A program made the translations under genes and the position numbers. The notes below the pieces were generated by a model. That model searched no databases and was not told the DNA's origin. It was given only the letters and a program-made list of their open reading frames with translations. Shown piece after piece: positions 16,174 through 26,200 of a DNA stretch of 28,324 bases (positions are counted from its first letter, which is position 1; each line of letters begins with the position of its first letter). This DNA comes from CAZCVI01 sp964502145 (GTDB lineage: Bacteria > Acidobacteriota > Aminicenantia > UBA2199), in NCBI GenBank assembly GCA_964502145.1, contig CAZCVI010000090.1, positions 1 through 28,324 on the forward strand, read 5' to 3'.

Positions 16174-16203
16174 TTGACAGCAATATAAGAGCAGGAATAA
16201 AAT
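16174..16203 (+). promoter_or_regulatory. Candidate promoter of ECF sigma gene, unusually close to ATG
   Basis: A perfect TTGACA (16174-16179), an 18-bp spacer and TAAAAT (16198-16203) are present. The predicted RNA start near 16210 would fall 4 nt inside the annotated ATG at 16206, so either the promoter or the start codon is misread. Confidence 0.4.
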
Positions 16204-16205
16204 AA

Positions 16206-16844
16206 ATGGTTTTACACGACGATCAGGTAAGAACCTCAACCAGCCAACCACTCACCGATCAGGAACTGGTTAAAAGAGCAGTGGCTGGTTGCCACGATGC
16301 TTTTGAAATCTTGATTTCCCGGTATAGTTTGCGTTTGTTTCATTTTTTACGGCACCGGATGTCCAACCAACAGGATGCAGAGGATGTGATTCAGGAGACT
16401 TTTATTAAGGCCTTTCAAAATATCCACCGCTATCAGCCCCAGTGGAAGTTTTCCACTTGGCTCTATACTATTGCTTCCAGATTGGCCATCAGTTTTTACC
16501 GGTCGCGGCGCTGGAAATTTTCACAACTCACGCAGTCCCACGATTCAAGGTCGCTCACCGAGTTGGCCGATGCCGCGCAGTCTATGTCCTTTCCTGCCGA
16601 GAATCTGCACAATCTGTGGACTTTAGCCCGGCAATTAAAACCGGACCAGTATGACATATTGTGGCTGTTTTATGCCGAGGAGTTGCCCGTTGCCGATATT
16701 GCATCTGTAGTGAATAAATCGCAAATCCATGTTCGTGTCTTGCTCCACCGCGCCCGCCTCAAACTGATCCGCCTGACCACACCCGTTAGCGAAACGGCGA
16801 ATAGCAGTGCCAAACCCAGTCCCCAAAAGGCTTCTGTTTATTAA
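16206..16844 (+). CDS. ECF-type RNA polymerase sigma factor
   Basis: A 212-aa sigma-70 family protein of the extracytoplasmic function group. Region 2 (about residues 30-100) reads DAFEILISRYSLRLFHFLRHRM, QQDAEDVIQETFIKAFQNI and WKFSTWLYTIASRLAISFYR, covering core binding and -10 recognition. Region 4 (about 135-190) reads LKPDQYDILWLFYAEELPVADIASVV followed by VRVLLHRARLKL, the -35-binding helix-turn-helix. It directs polymerase to envelope-stress or signal-responsive promoters. The next gene encodes a zinc-motif membrane anti-sigma factor, the usual partner. Only one ATG is available near the N-terminus. No clear ribosome binding site precedes it, only GCAGGAA at 16191-16197. Confidence 0.92.
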   Translation: MVLHDDQVRTSTSQPLTDQELVKRAVAGCHDAFEILISRYSLRLFHFLRHRMSNQQDAEDVIQETFIKAFQNIHRYQPQWKFSTWLYTIASRLAISFYRSRRWKFSQLTQSHDSRSLTELADAAQSMSFPAENLHNLWTLARQLKPDQYDILWLFYAEELPVADIASVVNKSQIHVRVLLHRARLKLIRLTTPVSETANSSAKPSPQKASVY

Positions 16845-16863
16845 TTCTGCTTATTAATTCTGC
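16838..16863 (+). repeat. 13-bp tandem duplication over the ECF sigma stop codon
   Basis: TTATTAATTCTGC occurs twice head to tail (16838-16850 and 16851-16863), followed by a partial TTATA. The ECF stop TAA (16842-16844) lies in the first copy, so copy-number change would alter only the spacing to the anti-sigma gene. Confidence 0.7.
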
Positions 16864-16896
16864 TTATAAAAATGATTACTAAAAAGGAGAACGAGG

Positions 16897-17505
16897 ATGT
16901 TTTGTTTTATTTATAAATGGTTTATCCCGGATATGATAGTCGCTGGAAAAGAGTTGTCTCCTCTGTTTCGGCATATAGAACGACATGTGCGTCACTGCGA
17001 CTGCTGTCGAGAATTCGCCACTGCTACCCTGGCATTAAACCTAAAACTAACCCAGGATACCGATCACCTCCTCCATGATTCCCCCGGCATTTTTGCCAAA
17101 GAATTGAATAAAAAAATAAGCGAAAAAATAAGCGAGAAAATAACTACTGCTTCCACGCCCCCTATTCCTTTTGTTTTTGGTTCCCATATGGTTCGTTCTT
17201 TGTTTAAATTGATCAAACGGCCTGTTTTTTCCTTGCCACCTATTTGGGCCCCTGCACTCGCGTTGGCCGTAATAGTGGTTATCCTCATTTCCGTACCGCG
17301 TACCCCCCCGCCTCGCCCGGTGCAACGTTTACCCCAACATCGTCCGGTGCCAATCACCATGCCCCGGCTTCCCATCAATGGTGCCACCATTCAAAAACTG
17401 TCGTTGACTGTCCAGTCTTCGTTTCAGGCTGAAATTCGCAGTTTAGAAGATGCCGTACAATCGACCCGTGAATTCTTGGGAGCCAATCTGCCCGTCCAAT
17501 TATAA
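16897..17505 (+). CDS. Membrane anti-sigma factor with H-x3-C-x2-C zinc motif
   Basis: A 202-aa protein, the expected partner of the ECF sigma factor 52 nt upstream. The cytoplasmic N-terminus carries the zinc-binding anti-sigma motif His30-x3-Cys34-x2-Cys37 (HVRHCDCC) in a helical context. A single transmembrane helix lies at about residues 114-134 (IWAPALALAVIVVILISV). It is followed by a Pro/Arg-rich stretch and a short extracytoplasmic tail. Residues about 70-83 contain an in-frame 12-nt repeat coding KISEKISEK. AAAAGGAG precedes the ATG at a normal distance. It is known of the family that the zinc domain holds the sigma factor at the membrane until a signal; the signal here is unknown. 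A strong terminator follows. Confidence 0.82.
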   Translation: MFCFIYKWFIPDMIVAGKELSPLFRHIERHVRHCDCCREFATATLALNLKLTQDTDHLLHDSPGIFAKELNKKISEKISEKITTASTPPIPFVFGSHMVRSLFKLIKRPVFSLPPIWAPALALAVIVVILISVPRTPPPRPVQRLPQHRPVPITMPRLPINGATIQKLSLTVQSSFQAEIRSLEDAVQSTREFLGANLPVQL

Positions 17506-17525
17506 AGTCTATTTATTCTCCTAAT

Positions 17526-17563
17526 AATCGCCACTCTTGCTCTTTTCCCCTGGCGATTTTTTT
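17526..17563 (+). terminator. Intrinsic terminator after the anti-sigma gene
   Basis: AATCGCCA (17526-17533) pairs with TGGCGATT (17551-17558) around a 17-nt loop, and the stem ends in a run of seven T (17557-17563). This is the clearest terminator in the window. Confidence 0.85.
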
Positions 17564-17577
17564 GTGTTATCTTTTAC

Positions 17578-17606
17578 TTGACTTTTTGCAGGGATTCTTA
17601 TATTCT
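17578..17606 (+). promoter_or_regulatory. Promoter of the sensor kinase operon
   Basis: TTGACT (17578-17583), a 17-bp spacer and TATTCT (17601-17606) predict a start near 17613, 17 nt before the ATG at 17630. GGGAAAAG in the short leader is a weak ribosome binding site. Confidence 0.6.
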
Positions 17607-17629
17607 GTGCTATTGGGAAAAGTATAAAA

Positions 17630-20600
17630 ATGCATTTTTTGAACGTCTGCCTGCGAGTGATACCATGTGGGAAAAGTTGCGCACGATATTGGACCGTTTT
17701 TTTATGTTTTTCTTTCGCTTTCTTTTTATTTTCCCAGAATTATCCCGTGCGCAACTATACAGTGGAGGATGGTTTGGCCAGTTCCACTATCAACGGCATC
17801 ACCCAGGATCACAGTGGTCTCATGTGGTTTGCCACGGCTGCGGGCATATCTTCCTATGATGGTATCACATGGACCAATTACACCCGCCAGGATGGACTCC
17901 CCTTTGATCAGTACTTCCACATAAAAGTCGACAAAAACAATACTGTCTGGGCGTGTACCGAGGACCTGAACGATGGACTAATTTTTTTTAACAGACCCAC
18001 CCGGCGCTGGTCTCATATTCTTGGCCCTGGCAAATCCAAAGCCCCCGCCATCCCCATTCTCGCCATAGCACTTCTTGATTCTCCAAGCGCATCCCATCCA
18101 CAGATCGGTATCGGCACCCGGGAGCGGGGCTTTTATCTCTATTCTGGTTCTGGCTGGGTCCTCCCTGCCGACACCGCGAAACACAATCAAACCACGATTC
18201 ATGGTGTGGATGCTCAAAACAACCTGTTCTATCTGGGCACCCCCACCGGAGTATACACCTTGGACCCCACCCATCCCCAGCAATGGACAATTATGCCTAT
18301 CCCCACACCGTCGCCTTCGATTCGTGCCCTGGCCTTGGAGAAATCCCCCGCCTCTCATCCCCCCGATGCCCCATTGCCCCGCATGTGGCTCTGCGGCGAA
18401 AATTGGGCTGGTACTTATTATAAAAATCATTTCTCTCTCCTGTATCGGGGCACCTTCCCCTTTTATTTGCATAGATTAACAAACCGGCATATCTTTATAC
18501 TCCCCGATTCATATGGAGGACTCTGGGTCGCCAATACCCATTTTCTGTTTAACATTGATTCCAAGGGTAGAACAAAACAAATCAGAATCCAAAACCCATC
18601 TGTCACCGATGGCGCTTACGCCCTTTTTTATGATCGGGAAGCCAATTTGTGGACCGCTAATTTTCGTGGGGCCTGTAAAATTAGCAATTTCTGTTTTGTA
18701 AATTACAATCAAAAAGACGGGTTGTTTGATAATGAAGTTAGTGCCATGGTCGAATATCGCCCCGGTTTTTTTGCCTTCGGTCATAACGGTGGGTTCAGTT
18801 TTTTAAACGACTACGGCATTGAGACGTATGAGATTTTAGGCACCCACAAAAAATATTCACAGAGTGTGCGCGTATTGGATATGTGCCTTGACAACCATGG
18901 AAATATCTGGGCCGCCGTTAACTTGAATGGTATTGTCAGAATCACCCCCTCGATCTCCTCCCAAACGAATGCCAAAACTCAAACCAAACTATCGTTAAAA
19001 TTACAGATGCGTTGGTACACCCATTTCAACCTGGAAAAATTCAGTATTGAATGTACCTCCATCGCCTGCGACCCACGCGGTAATATAGTGGCTCTAAACC
19101 GTGACAATCTGTACCAGTGGGACCCATATCGTGACCGTTTTATCCAGCTCAAAACAACCGGGGAAGTCATCGATCAATCCCGGCGGTTGCTTATTGAAAA
19201 GGATGGCACCCGGTATATTGCTACCCTCAGGCAAGGGTTGCTACGAGTATCTGGCCCGGACAACCGGATTACCCGGTTCACCTCACCTGAGTATAAGCTT
19301 GGCAATTCTGTTTATGCCGTATACGCCCATAAAACTGGCGATGTTCTGGTGGGCACTGCCGCAGGATTGTTTTATCTGGCCGGGGATCGTCTGCGCCGTT
19401 GCTCTAATCCTTACCCCCTGATTGATTTTCCTGTTTATTTTATTTTGCCTGACCATGATGGGAACTTATGGTTTGGTTTAAGCAACGGGCTGATCCGCTG
19501 GGATGGCACGCACAGTCGCCATTATACTATGTCCGATGGCTTGAGCGGTCGCGAAGCCAACCGTGCTGCCAACCTTGTGGATAGTCGCGGGCGCGTGTGG
19601 GTCGGTTTGGACCTTGGTGTCTCCTGTTACTACAAAGAACAAGAACCCTATACCCGCACTGCGCCCCTGACCCAATGGCTCTATCTCGACGCCTCGGGTA
19701 CACGTTATGCCCTGGACCAGGAGAATACCTTGCCAGCCAACGAAAATGACCTCACCTTTTATTTCAAAGGGATTTCGTTTATCAATGAACCCTCTATCAC
19801 CTATCGCCTGAAATTGGAAGGTTTTGACACGAAATGGTCCAGTCAGTCTCAATCTGCGGGCAATCAGGTTCGCTATACCAATGTGGCACCCGGTAAATAC
19901 CGCTTTCACCTGCGCGCGTTAAATACCGATGGTGTGGCCAGTCCTATTCTTTCTTCCGGCACCATTACTGTCAAAAAACCTTTTTCCCAGACCCTGTGGT
20001 TTTATTTAGTGATTTCGGGCGCTCTGTCCACACTTTTTCTCTCCATCCATTACGCCATTTCCCGTAAACGACGTGCCGTCCAACTGGAAAATCAGGTGCG
20101 CCTGCGCACCCGGCAATTGGAAGAGTCGGAGGAAGAATTACGCAATATTTTCAACAATGTCCATGATGCCATTTTTATTTTTGACCCCCATACCGAAATC
20201 ATCTTTGAAGCCAACCAGAGGGCTTGTGATATTTATGGATTCTCCAAAGCCGAGTTTATTGGCATGTCACTCAAGTCCATTAGCTTGGATGTAAAAGCTG
20301 GCGAGAATCAAGTGAGCGAAACATTAGAACTGGGGATATATCAAAATTTTGAGTCCATACAGTTCAGAAAAGATAGGTCAAAAATGTTCTTGGAAATCAA
20401 TGCTTCGGTTATCACCTACCGCGGTCAAAAAGCCATTCTCTCTGTTAATCGTGATGTGACCGGACGAAAATTGGCCAATTTAAAAATTCAGGATTCCCTG
20501 CGGGAAAAGGAGTCTCTGCTCAAAGAAATTCACCATCGCGTTAAAAACAACCTGCAAATTATTTCCAGCCTGCTGGACCTACAATCCGATACTCTGGAAG

Positions 20601-21184
20601 ACGCCAAGATCAACCGTGTGTTCATGGATAGCAAGAACCGTATTGCTTCCATGGCACTGTTGCATGAAAATCTGTACCAATCTGAAGACTTGGCGCGAAT
20701 CAATATTGGTGACTATATACAGGACATTTTTGACCATTTCTTAAGTATTTTTGGCGAGGTAGTGGTGCGGGTCACGCCCACTATACAGATCGCTCCCATC
20801 TTTCTGGGCATGGACGCCTCATTGCCCCTTGGTTTAATCATCACCGAACTTATTTCTAACGCGTTAAAATATGCCTTTCCCGGACAGCGTACTGGCACCA
20901 TTAGTATCACGCTGAACCTGCAAGACGCGAATAAATTGATCTTGATCTTCAGTGATAATGGGATCGGTATCCCCCCGGAACTGGACCTCGCCACCTGCAA
21001 TTCTCTTGGTATTCAACTCGTAACCATCCTGACACGGCAGTTAAAAGGGAATCTGGAACTAGACCGGACCAATGGCACCACGTTTAAAATTACCTTTCCT
21101 TATACCCTGGATATTATACCCCTGGATATAGAAATCAACCCAAAAGGAGACATCCATGACAAAAACAAAAATAATGATCGTTGA
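17630..21184 (+). CDS. Beta-propeller/Y_Y_Y sensor histidine kinase with PAS and HisKA_2
   Basis: A 1184-aa transmembrane sensor kinase. Signal peptide about 1-35 (VFLCFSFAFFLFSQ). About 14 Reg_prop-like repeats (about 55-690; for example GLMWFATAAGISSYDG, GNLWFGLSNGLIRWDG, GRVWVGLDLGVSCY) form two propellers. Then come Y_Y_Y (about 710-785, LEGFDTKW and VAPGKYRFHLRALN), a transmembrane helix (about 789-810), and PAS (about 830-945, FNNVHDAIFIFDPHTEIIFE). HisKA_2 (about 960-1035) has the phosphoacceptor region EIHHRVKNNLQIISSLLDLQ. HATPase_c (about 1065-1165) has ELISNALKYAF and FSDNGIGIPPEL. Several propeller repeats are eroded compared with the mtnA-linked sensor. The last 29 nt overlap the start of the next gene, so the two products are probably made together and form a relay. 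Confidence 0.9.
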   Translation: MHFLNVCLRVIPCGKSCARYWTVFLCFSFAFFLFSQNYPVRNYTVEDGLASSTINGITQDHSGLMWFATAAGISSYDGITWTNYTRQDGLPFDQYFHIKVDKNNTVWACTEDLNDGLIFFNRPTRRWSHILGPGKSKAPAIPILAIALLDSPSASHPQIGIGTRERGFYLYSGSGWVLPADTAKHNQTTIHGVDAQNNLFYLGTPTGVYTLDPTHPQQWTIMPIPTPSPSIRALALEKSPASHPPDAPLPRMWLCGENWAGTYYKNHFSLLYRGTFPFYLHRLTNRHIFILPDSYGGLWVANTHFLFNIDSKGRTKQIRIQNPSVTDGAYALFYDREANLWTANFRGACKISNFCFVNYNQKDGLFDNEVSAMVEYRPGFFAFGHNGGFSFLNDYGIETYEILGTHKKYSQSVRVLDMCLDNHGNIWAAVNLNGIVRITPSISSQTNAKTQTKLSLKLQMRWYTHFNLEKFSIECTSIACDPRGNIVALNRDNLYQWDPYRDRFIQLKTTGEVIDQSRRLLIEKDGTRYIATLRQGLLRVSGPDNRITRFTSPEYKLGNSVYAVYAHKTGDVLVGTAAGLFYLAGDRLRRCSNPYPLIDFPVYFILPDHDGNLWFGLSNGLIRWDGTHSRHYTMSDGLSGREANRAANLVDSRGRVWVGLDLGVSCYYKEQEPYTRTAPLTQWLYLDASGTRYALDQENTLPANENDLTFYFKGISFINEPSITYRLKLEGFDTKWSSQSQSAGNQVRYTNVAPGKYRFHLRALNTDGVASPILSSGTITVKKPFSQTLWFYLVISGALSTLFLSIHYAISRKRRAVQLENQVRLRTRQLEESEEELRNIFNNVHDAIFIFDPHTEIIFEANQRACDIYGFSKAEFIGMSLKSISLDVKAGENQVSETLELGIYQNFESIQFRKDRSKMFLEINASVITYRGQKAILSVNRDVTGRKLANLKIQDSLREKESLLKEIHHRVKNNLQIISSLLDLQSDTLEDAKINRVFMDSKNRIASMALLHENLYQSEDLARINIGDYIQDIFDHFLSIFGEVVVRVTPTIQIAPIFLGMDASLPLGLIITELISNALKYAFPGQRTGTISITLNLQDANKLILIFSDNGIGIPPELDLATCNSLGIQLVTILTRQLKGNLELDRTNGTTFKITFPYTLDIIPLDIEINPKGDIHDKNKNNDR

Positions 21185-23096
21185 AGACGAATTGATTGTT
21201 GCCAAAAACATTGAGCGGCAATTGCAAAAGATCGGTTATGATGTTATAGCTACTGCCGTTTCCGGGGAAGAAGCGCTTGCCAAAGTAGAAGAATGCCTGC
21301 CCCATATCGTGTTGATGGACATCCATTTATCCAGTTCAATGGACGGTGTGCAAACCGCCGAGCAAATCCGCCGCCAGCATAACATCCCCGTGGTCTACCT
21401 GACCGCCTATGCAGATAACGAAACCGTGCAACGGGCCAAATTTACCGACCCCTTCGGTTATGTTTTAAAACCCTTTGAACCATCCAAACTGCACAGCACC
21501 ATAGAGATCGCGTTGTATAAACATCAAATGGAACGAAAATTACAGGAGAGTGAATTGCGTTTTCGCACTCTCGCTACTTCCGCGCCCGTGGGAATATTTC
21601 AAACCGATATAGATGGTCATTGTATTTTTGTGAACACGCAATGGAGCGAAATTACTGGTCTCAGTATGGCCGAAGCAGCAGGTGAGGGTTGGGTTCAAGC
21701 CCTTGCGCCCCAAGACAGCGTCGCTATTTCCGAGGCATGGTATACCATGGCCCGTACCAACGGCACCTTCTCTCGCGAGTACCGCTTCCGCGCTTATAGC
21801 GGAAAAATAACCTGGGTGTATGGCCACGCCGCCCCGTTACGCGACGATCTTGGGAATGTCACCGGCTATATCGGCACGATCACTGATATCACTGACCGTA
21901 AAGCTATTGAAGACGCCATGCTCACCGGGAAAAAACTCGAATCTATCGGCATCCTCGCCGGTGGCATTGCCCATGATTTTAATAACTTGTTGTCTGTTAT
22001 TACGGGCAACATCTCCATGCTCAAATCCGATAACAATATCACCCCCGACCAATTCCACATGCTCAACAACATGGAAAAAGCCTCTACCCAGGCCGCTGAA
22101 TTGGCCCATAAACTTATTACCTTTTCCAAGGGTGGGTGGATCAATCGCAAGAGCCTCCAACTGCCCCATCTCCTCGACCAAGTTATTCGTGGTCAATTCC
22201 CCAACCTCAAGAATTACGCCGCTTTTAAAATAGATATCCCCGCTGACATTTTGCCTGTAGAAGGAGATGACACCCAATTAAAACAAGTTTTCTTCAACCT
22301 CATTATCAATGCTGTGGAAGCCGTGGAAAACAGCCACACTAAAGAAATCTCCCTCTTTGCCCAAAACATACCTAAACCTGACCCAGCCATCCCCTTACCC
22401 GACAAACCTTATATTAAAGTAACCCTGCTTGATTCTGGTACCGGCATACTGCCCGAACATCTCGGCAAGATTTTTGATCCGTATTTTACCACCAAGTCCA
22501 TGGGTTCTCAAAAGGGTCTTGGTTTGGGGTTGGCTATTTGTTATTCGATTATTAAAAAGCATGGCGGTCACATCCAGGTCATTTCCCCGCCCAGCCACGG
22601 ACAAAACCAGGGCACACAAATTGAATTATACCTACCCGCGTTTACTGAACCCAAGGTCACGCAAGCTCCCGTGGAAAACACCGTGACGAAAAAATCCCCC
22701 AGAATTCTCGTTTTAGATGATGACCCTATTATTCAAGACGTCCTCTCGCAAATGCTCAAACGTCTCGGATACCACGTCGAAGCTTTCGATAACGGTCAAC
22801 TCGCTGTTGAAGCCTATAAAAAAGCCATGACCTGCGATGAGCCATTCGAAATTCTGCTGCTGGACCTCATCAATAAAAAGGGCCTCGGAGGATTTGAAAC
22901 ATTACAACAACTGCTCCAACTCGACCCCACGGTTAGTGGAAAAGCCATTGCCATCAGCGGGTTCTCCGATCAATCCGATTTGGAAAGCCTCAAAAATCAA
23001 GGTTTTTCAGATATCTTAACCAAACCCTTCAAATGGAAAGATTTACAACAGATGTTGGAGAAGTATTTTCAAAACCCGCAAAGTATGGTATCCTAA
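21156..23096 (+). CDS. Cytoplasmic hybrid kinase REC-PAS-HisKA-HATPase-REC
   Basis: A 646-aa soluble hybrid protein. The N-terminal receiver (1-120) has phospho-acceptor Asp55 (LMDIHLS), Thr83 and Lys105 (YVLKPF). PAS follows (about 130-250, ending TITDITDRK). A HisKA domain carries His273 in GGIAHDFNNLLSVITGN, and HATPase_c (about 370-500) has NLIINAVEAVE, DSGTGI and GLGLGLAICYSI. A C-terminal receiver (about 517-640) has ILVLDDDP, Asp570 in LLLDLINKKGLGG, and LTKPFKW. No DNA-binding or other output domain is present. The gene overlaps the membrane kinase by 29 nt with AAAAGGAG just before its ATG. The likely flow is membrane kinase to first receiver, gating this kinase, then to the second receiver and an output protein outside the window. 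Confidence 0.9.
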   Translation: MTKTKIMIVEDELIVAKNIERQLQKIGYDVIATAVSGEEALAKVEECLPHIVLMDIHLSSSMDGVQTAEQIRRQHNIPVVYLTAYADNETVQRAKFTDPFGYVLKPFEPSKLHSTIEIALYKHQMERKLQESELRFRTLATSAPVGIFQTDIDGHCIFVNTQWSEITGLSMAEAAGEGWVQALAPQDSVAISEAWYTMARTNGTFSREYRFRAYSGKITWVYGHAAPLRDDLGNVTGYIGTITDITDRKAIEDAMLTGKKLESIGILAGGIAHDFNNLLSVITGNISMLKSDNNITPDQFHMLNNMEKASTQAAELAHKLITFSKGGWINRKSLQLPHLLDQVIRGQFPNLKNYAAFKIDIPADILPVEGDDTQLKQVFFNLIINAVEAVENSHTKEISLFAQNIPKPDPAIPLPDKPYIKVTLLDSGTGILPEHLGKIFDPYFTTKSMGSQKGLGLGLAICYSIIKKHGGHIQVISPPSHGQNQGTQIELYLPAFTEPKVTQAPVENTVTKKSPRILVLDDDPIIQDVLSQMLKRLGYHVEAFDNGQLAVEAYKKAMTCDEPFEILLLDLINKKGLGGFETLQQLLQLDPTVSGKAIAISGFSDQSDLESLKNQGFSDILTKPFKWKDLQQMLEKYFQNPQSMVS

Positions 23097-23290
23097 TAGT
23101 GATTTACCACTCATTCACTGGTTATGAAGAATCGGTTTGATGATACCCCCATACCTGTGACTAGTCCGCTGGTATTTAGGACCGGTAATAGAAAAACAGT
23201 GAATGAATAGGAATAATTAGGAATAGCTCACCCGTATTTAAATAATAGTGAGACCCAAAGAGAGTACAAGCAGATAAACAAGAAACAGCC
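23097..23290 (+). promoter_or_regulatory. Leader upstream of smc with 10-bp inverted repeat
   Basis: This 194-nt gap holds a perfect inverted repeat TCATTCACTG (23111-23120) and CAGTGAATGA (23197-23206) 76 nt apart. A shorter CTCAC/GTGAG pair lies further downstream, around 23229 and 23249. No T-run follows and no clear -35/-10 pair could be assigned, so the role (leader structure or terminator of the kinase operon) is open. Confidence 0.35.
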
Positions 23291-26200
23291 ATGAATAATT
23301 ATTTAGAACGATTGGAGTTACAAGGTTTTAAATCTTTCCCTGAGAAGACCGTCATTAAATTTCATCGCGGTATTACTGCCGTTATCGGACCCAATGGTTG
23401 CGGCAAAAGCAATATTGTCGACTCGCTCCTCTGGGTGCTCGGCGAACAGCGCATTAAGAATCTCCGTGGTGAAAATAACGATGATCTTATTTTTAATGGT
23501 AGCGCTTCCCAAAAACCTCTTGGCATGACCGAGGTATCTGCCGTTTTTGCCGGTCCTGGCGAGGATATTTCGATTTCCCGCCGCTACTTCAGGGATGGCG
23601 AGGGCAAATATCTCCTCAATGATCGTTATTGCCGCAGCAAGGATATTCAGGATACCCTGTTTAAATTACACCTGGGCGGTAGAAATTACTTTATCTTTGA
23701 ACAGGGCAGTATTGAAAAACTCGTCAGTCTCAAACCCAGCGAAAAGCGCATGCTCATTGAAGAAGCCGCTGGTATCTCGCAATACCTCCTCAGAAAAAAA
23801 GATACCGCCAACAAACTCATTATCGCCGCGCAAAACCTTGATAATATCCAGATTCTCATCAATGATAAAGACGGGCGACTCAAAGACTTACGCAATCAGG
23901 TCGGTTTTGTCCAACGCTACCGCCGCACCAAAAACGACAAGGTCGACTACCTCAAAACGTTCCTCAGAAAAAAAAGCGATATCTTTCAGACCGAGTTTGA
24001 AAGCCATAAAGCCGAAATCGAAAAGCTCATCAACCACGAGACTATTTCCGCCAGGGATATCTTGCAACTGGAAAAAAAAGTGTTGAAACTCGAAGAGAAC
24101 CGCTGGTTGCTTGATAAAGACCTCAAAAAGAACCAGCAGGAAATCTTCGATTATAATAAAAGTATTATCTCTGAAAAAAACGAGATTGATCGTTCCAAAC
24201 AAAGCCGCAGTTTTAAAAGTCAACGTGTACTTGAAATAAAAAAGTCCATTGTAGCTGACAAAAAAGAGATCACCGAGCTTGACCATCAACGCCTCACCTT
24301 GCAAAACAGTATTGTTGAATACGACCAAAAGCTAAAAAGCGAGAGTTCTGGCAATGACCAGTTGGAATCGCGGTTAGTTGACCTCCATGACCGCATGGAA
24401 GCTGCCAATGCCGATAACAAAAGCTTGCAAACCGAAACGTTTAACGTCCAATCCGAATTGTCCCGTGTGTCCAATACAATAAAAGATATTGATAAACGCA
24501 TGATGCGTATTGAAAACGAGGTGGCTTCCAAAAAGACCTTTATCACCCAGATGGCGGGCCAGGTTAGCGCCGCTGAAATCACCGAATCCGAAGCCGCGCT
24601 GGATTCTCTGACCCGCGATTTCCAACAGCAAGAGCTCCTTTTCAAAACCATGGATACCGAATATCGCGACCATAAACAAAAGGTCGAAGAATTAAATACC
24701 GAGTTAAAAAATAGCCGCAATGAAATAAAGAACCTCGAAAACCAGAAAGTCAAATACCTCGAAATCAAAAGGAAAATTGTCGGCGAAGCCATTATTGACC
24801 CCGCGCTCAATCGCCATGGCTTCTTGCAAGACCTCATTGTCGCCGATAAAAAATATCATACCCCCCTGGAAAATTTCTACTATCAAGAGATGGACGCCAT
24901 TCTTCTCGATCAGCAGGATTCACTCCAAACCGGGAACTTACGTGCCAATAAATATCTATTAAAAAAAGAACCCCCCGTTGACTTACCCCGCACCCAAAAA
25001 GAAAAACTACAACAAGAACCCGGTTTTATTGCCTGGGTTAAAGACCTCTATACCCTCAAAAGTGGTTCCCCCACCATCAAGGATTTCTTTAAAAACGGCG
25101 CCCTGGTGGAGGATTTAAAAACCGGTATCCGGCTATTCAGTACTTATAGTATAGACATCGTCACCCAAACCGCTGAAACCATCACCCATGAGGGCCTCAT
25201 CATTCGCAGCCGGGAAAAGGGGATATTGGATGTCATTGACGAAATCCGCGATATTGATACCCGTAGCACCTCCTTGACCACCAAAGCCCAGGAAGTTAAA
25301 GAGGCTCTCGATAAAGAAAGCCTCAAACAACCTGCTCTGGCCAAACAAGTCGAAGAGCACCGCAACCTCTTGCGAAACCTCGAAAAAGAGTCCATGCAAC
25401 TCAAAAGCCGCCTGGAAGCCCAAAAAAAAAATCGCGAAACCAATATGAAGCGCGTCCAGTTCACCCAGGCCGAAATCGACTTGCTCTCCATTGAAAAAGA
25501 GAAACTGCAAAACGAATTTGAAGTTCTTGATACCAGGAATGGCGAATTAGCAGAGAATTTTAAAGAACTCAGTTTGCGCCGCGAACGTTTCCAAGAGGAG
25601 ACCCAGGTTACCAAAGAAGAGATCAATCGCATTGAAAAAAGTTTCCTGCAAAAAGAAAATGCCATCAACCTCATCAAAGAAAAAATCAACTCTTCCAATA
25701 CCGATTTAAAGCGCATTAAAAACACTGTCATCAAGCTAGAAACTGCGATCACTACCAACGAACAGGAAGTAGTCAAATTAGAAGCCGAAATCGTGGCCCT
25801 TAAAAGTAACGAGGAGCTCCGCGACATTGAACTGGCGAAATTAACCCGTTTGCGTGGCGATCTTGAAGCTATTGTTAAAGCCCAGGAACTCGAATTTAAC
25901 CAACTCAACAACACCATCAAAGAGCATTCTGCCACCCTCAATACCACCCGCAAGACCCTTGATGAAATCAAGGACCATAAAAGTCAACTCGAAATCAAAC
26001 TTTCTTCCGTTAAAAAGGACCTTTACCAGTTGGAAGATCTTGCTTTTAAAGAACTCAGTACCGAGTTAAAAAACATCGAACCCGCGCCCCAGTTGTTGGA
26101 AAACTCGCTCAAGGACTTGGAAGAAAACATGGAGTCCCTCAATGAAAAATTGATTAAAATGCGTGACAGCAACCGTTTGAATTTTTCTGCCGAGTCGGAA

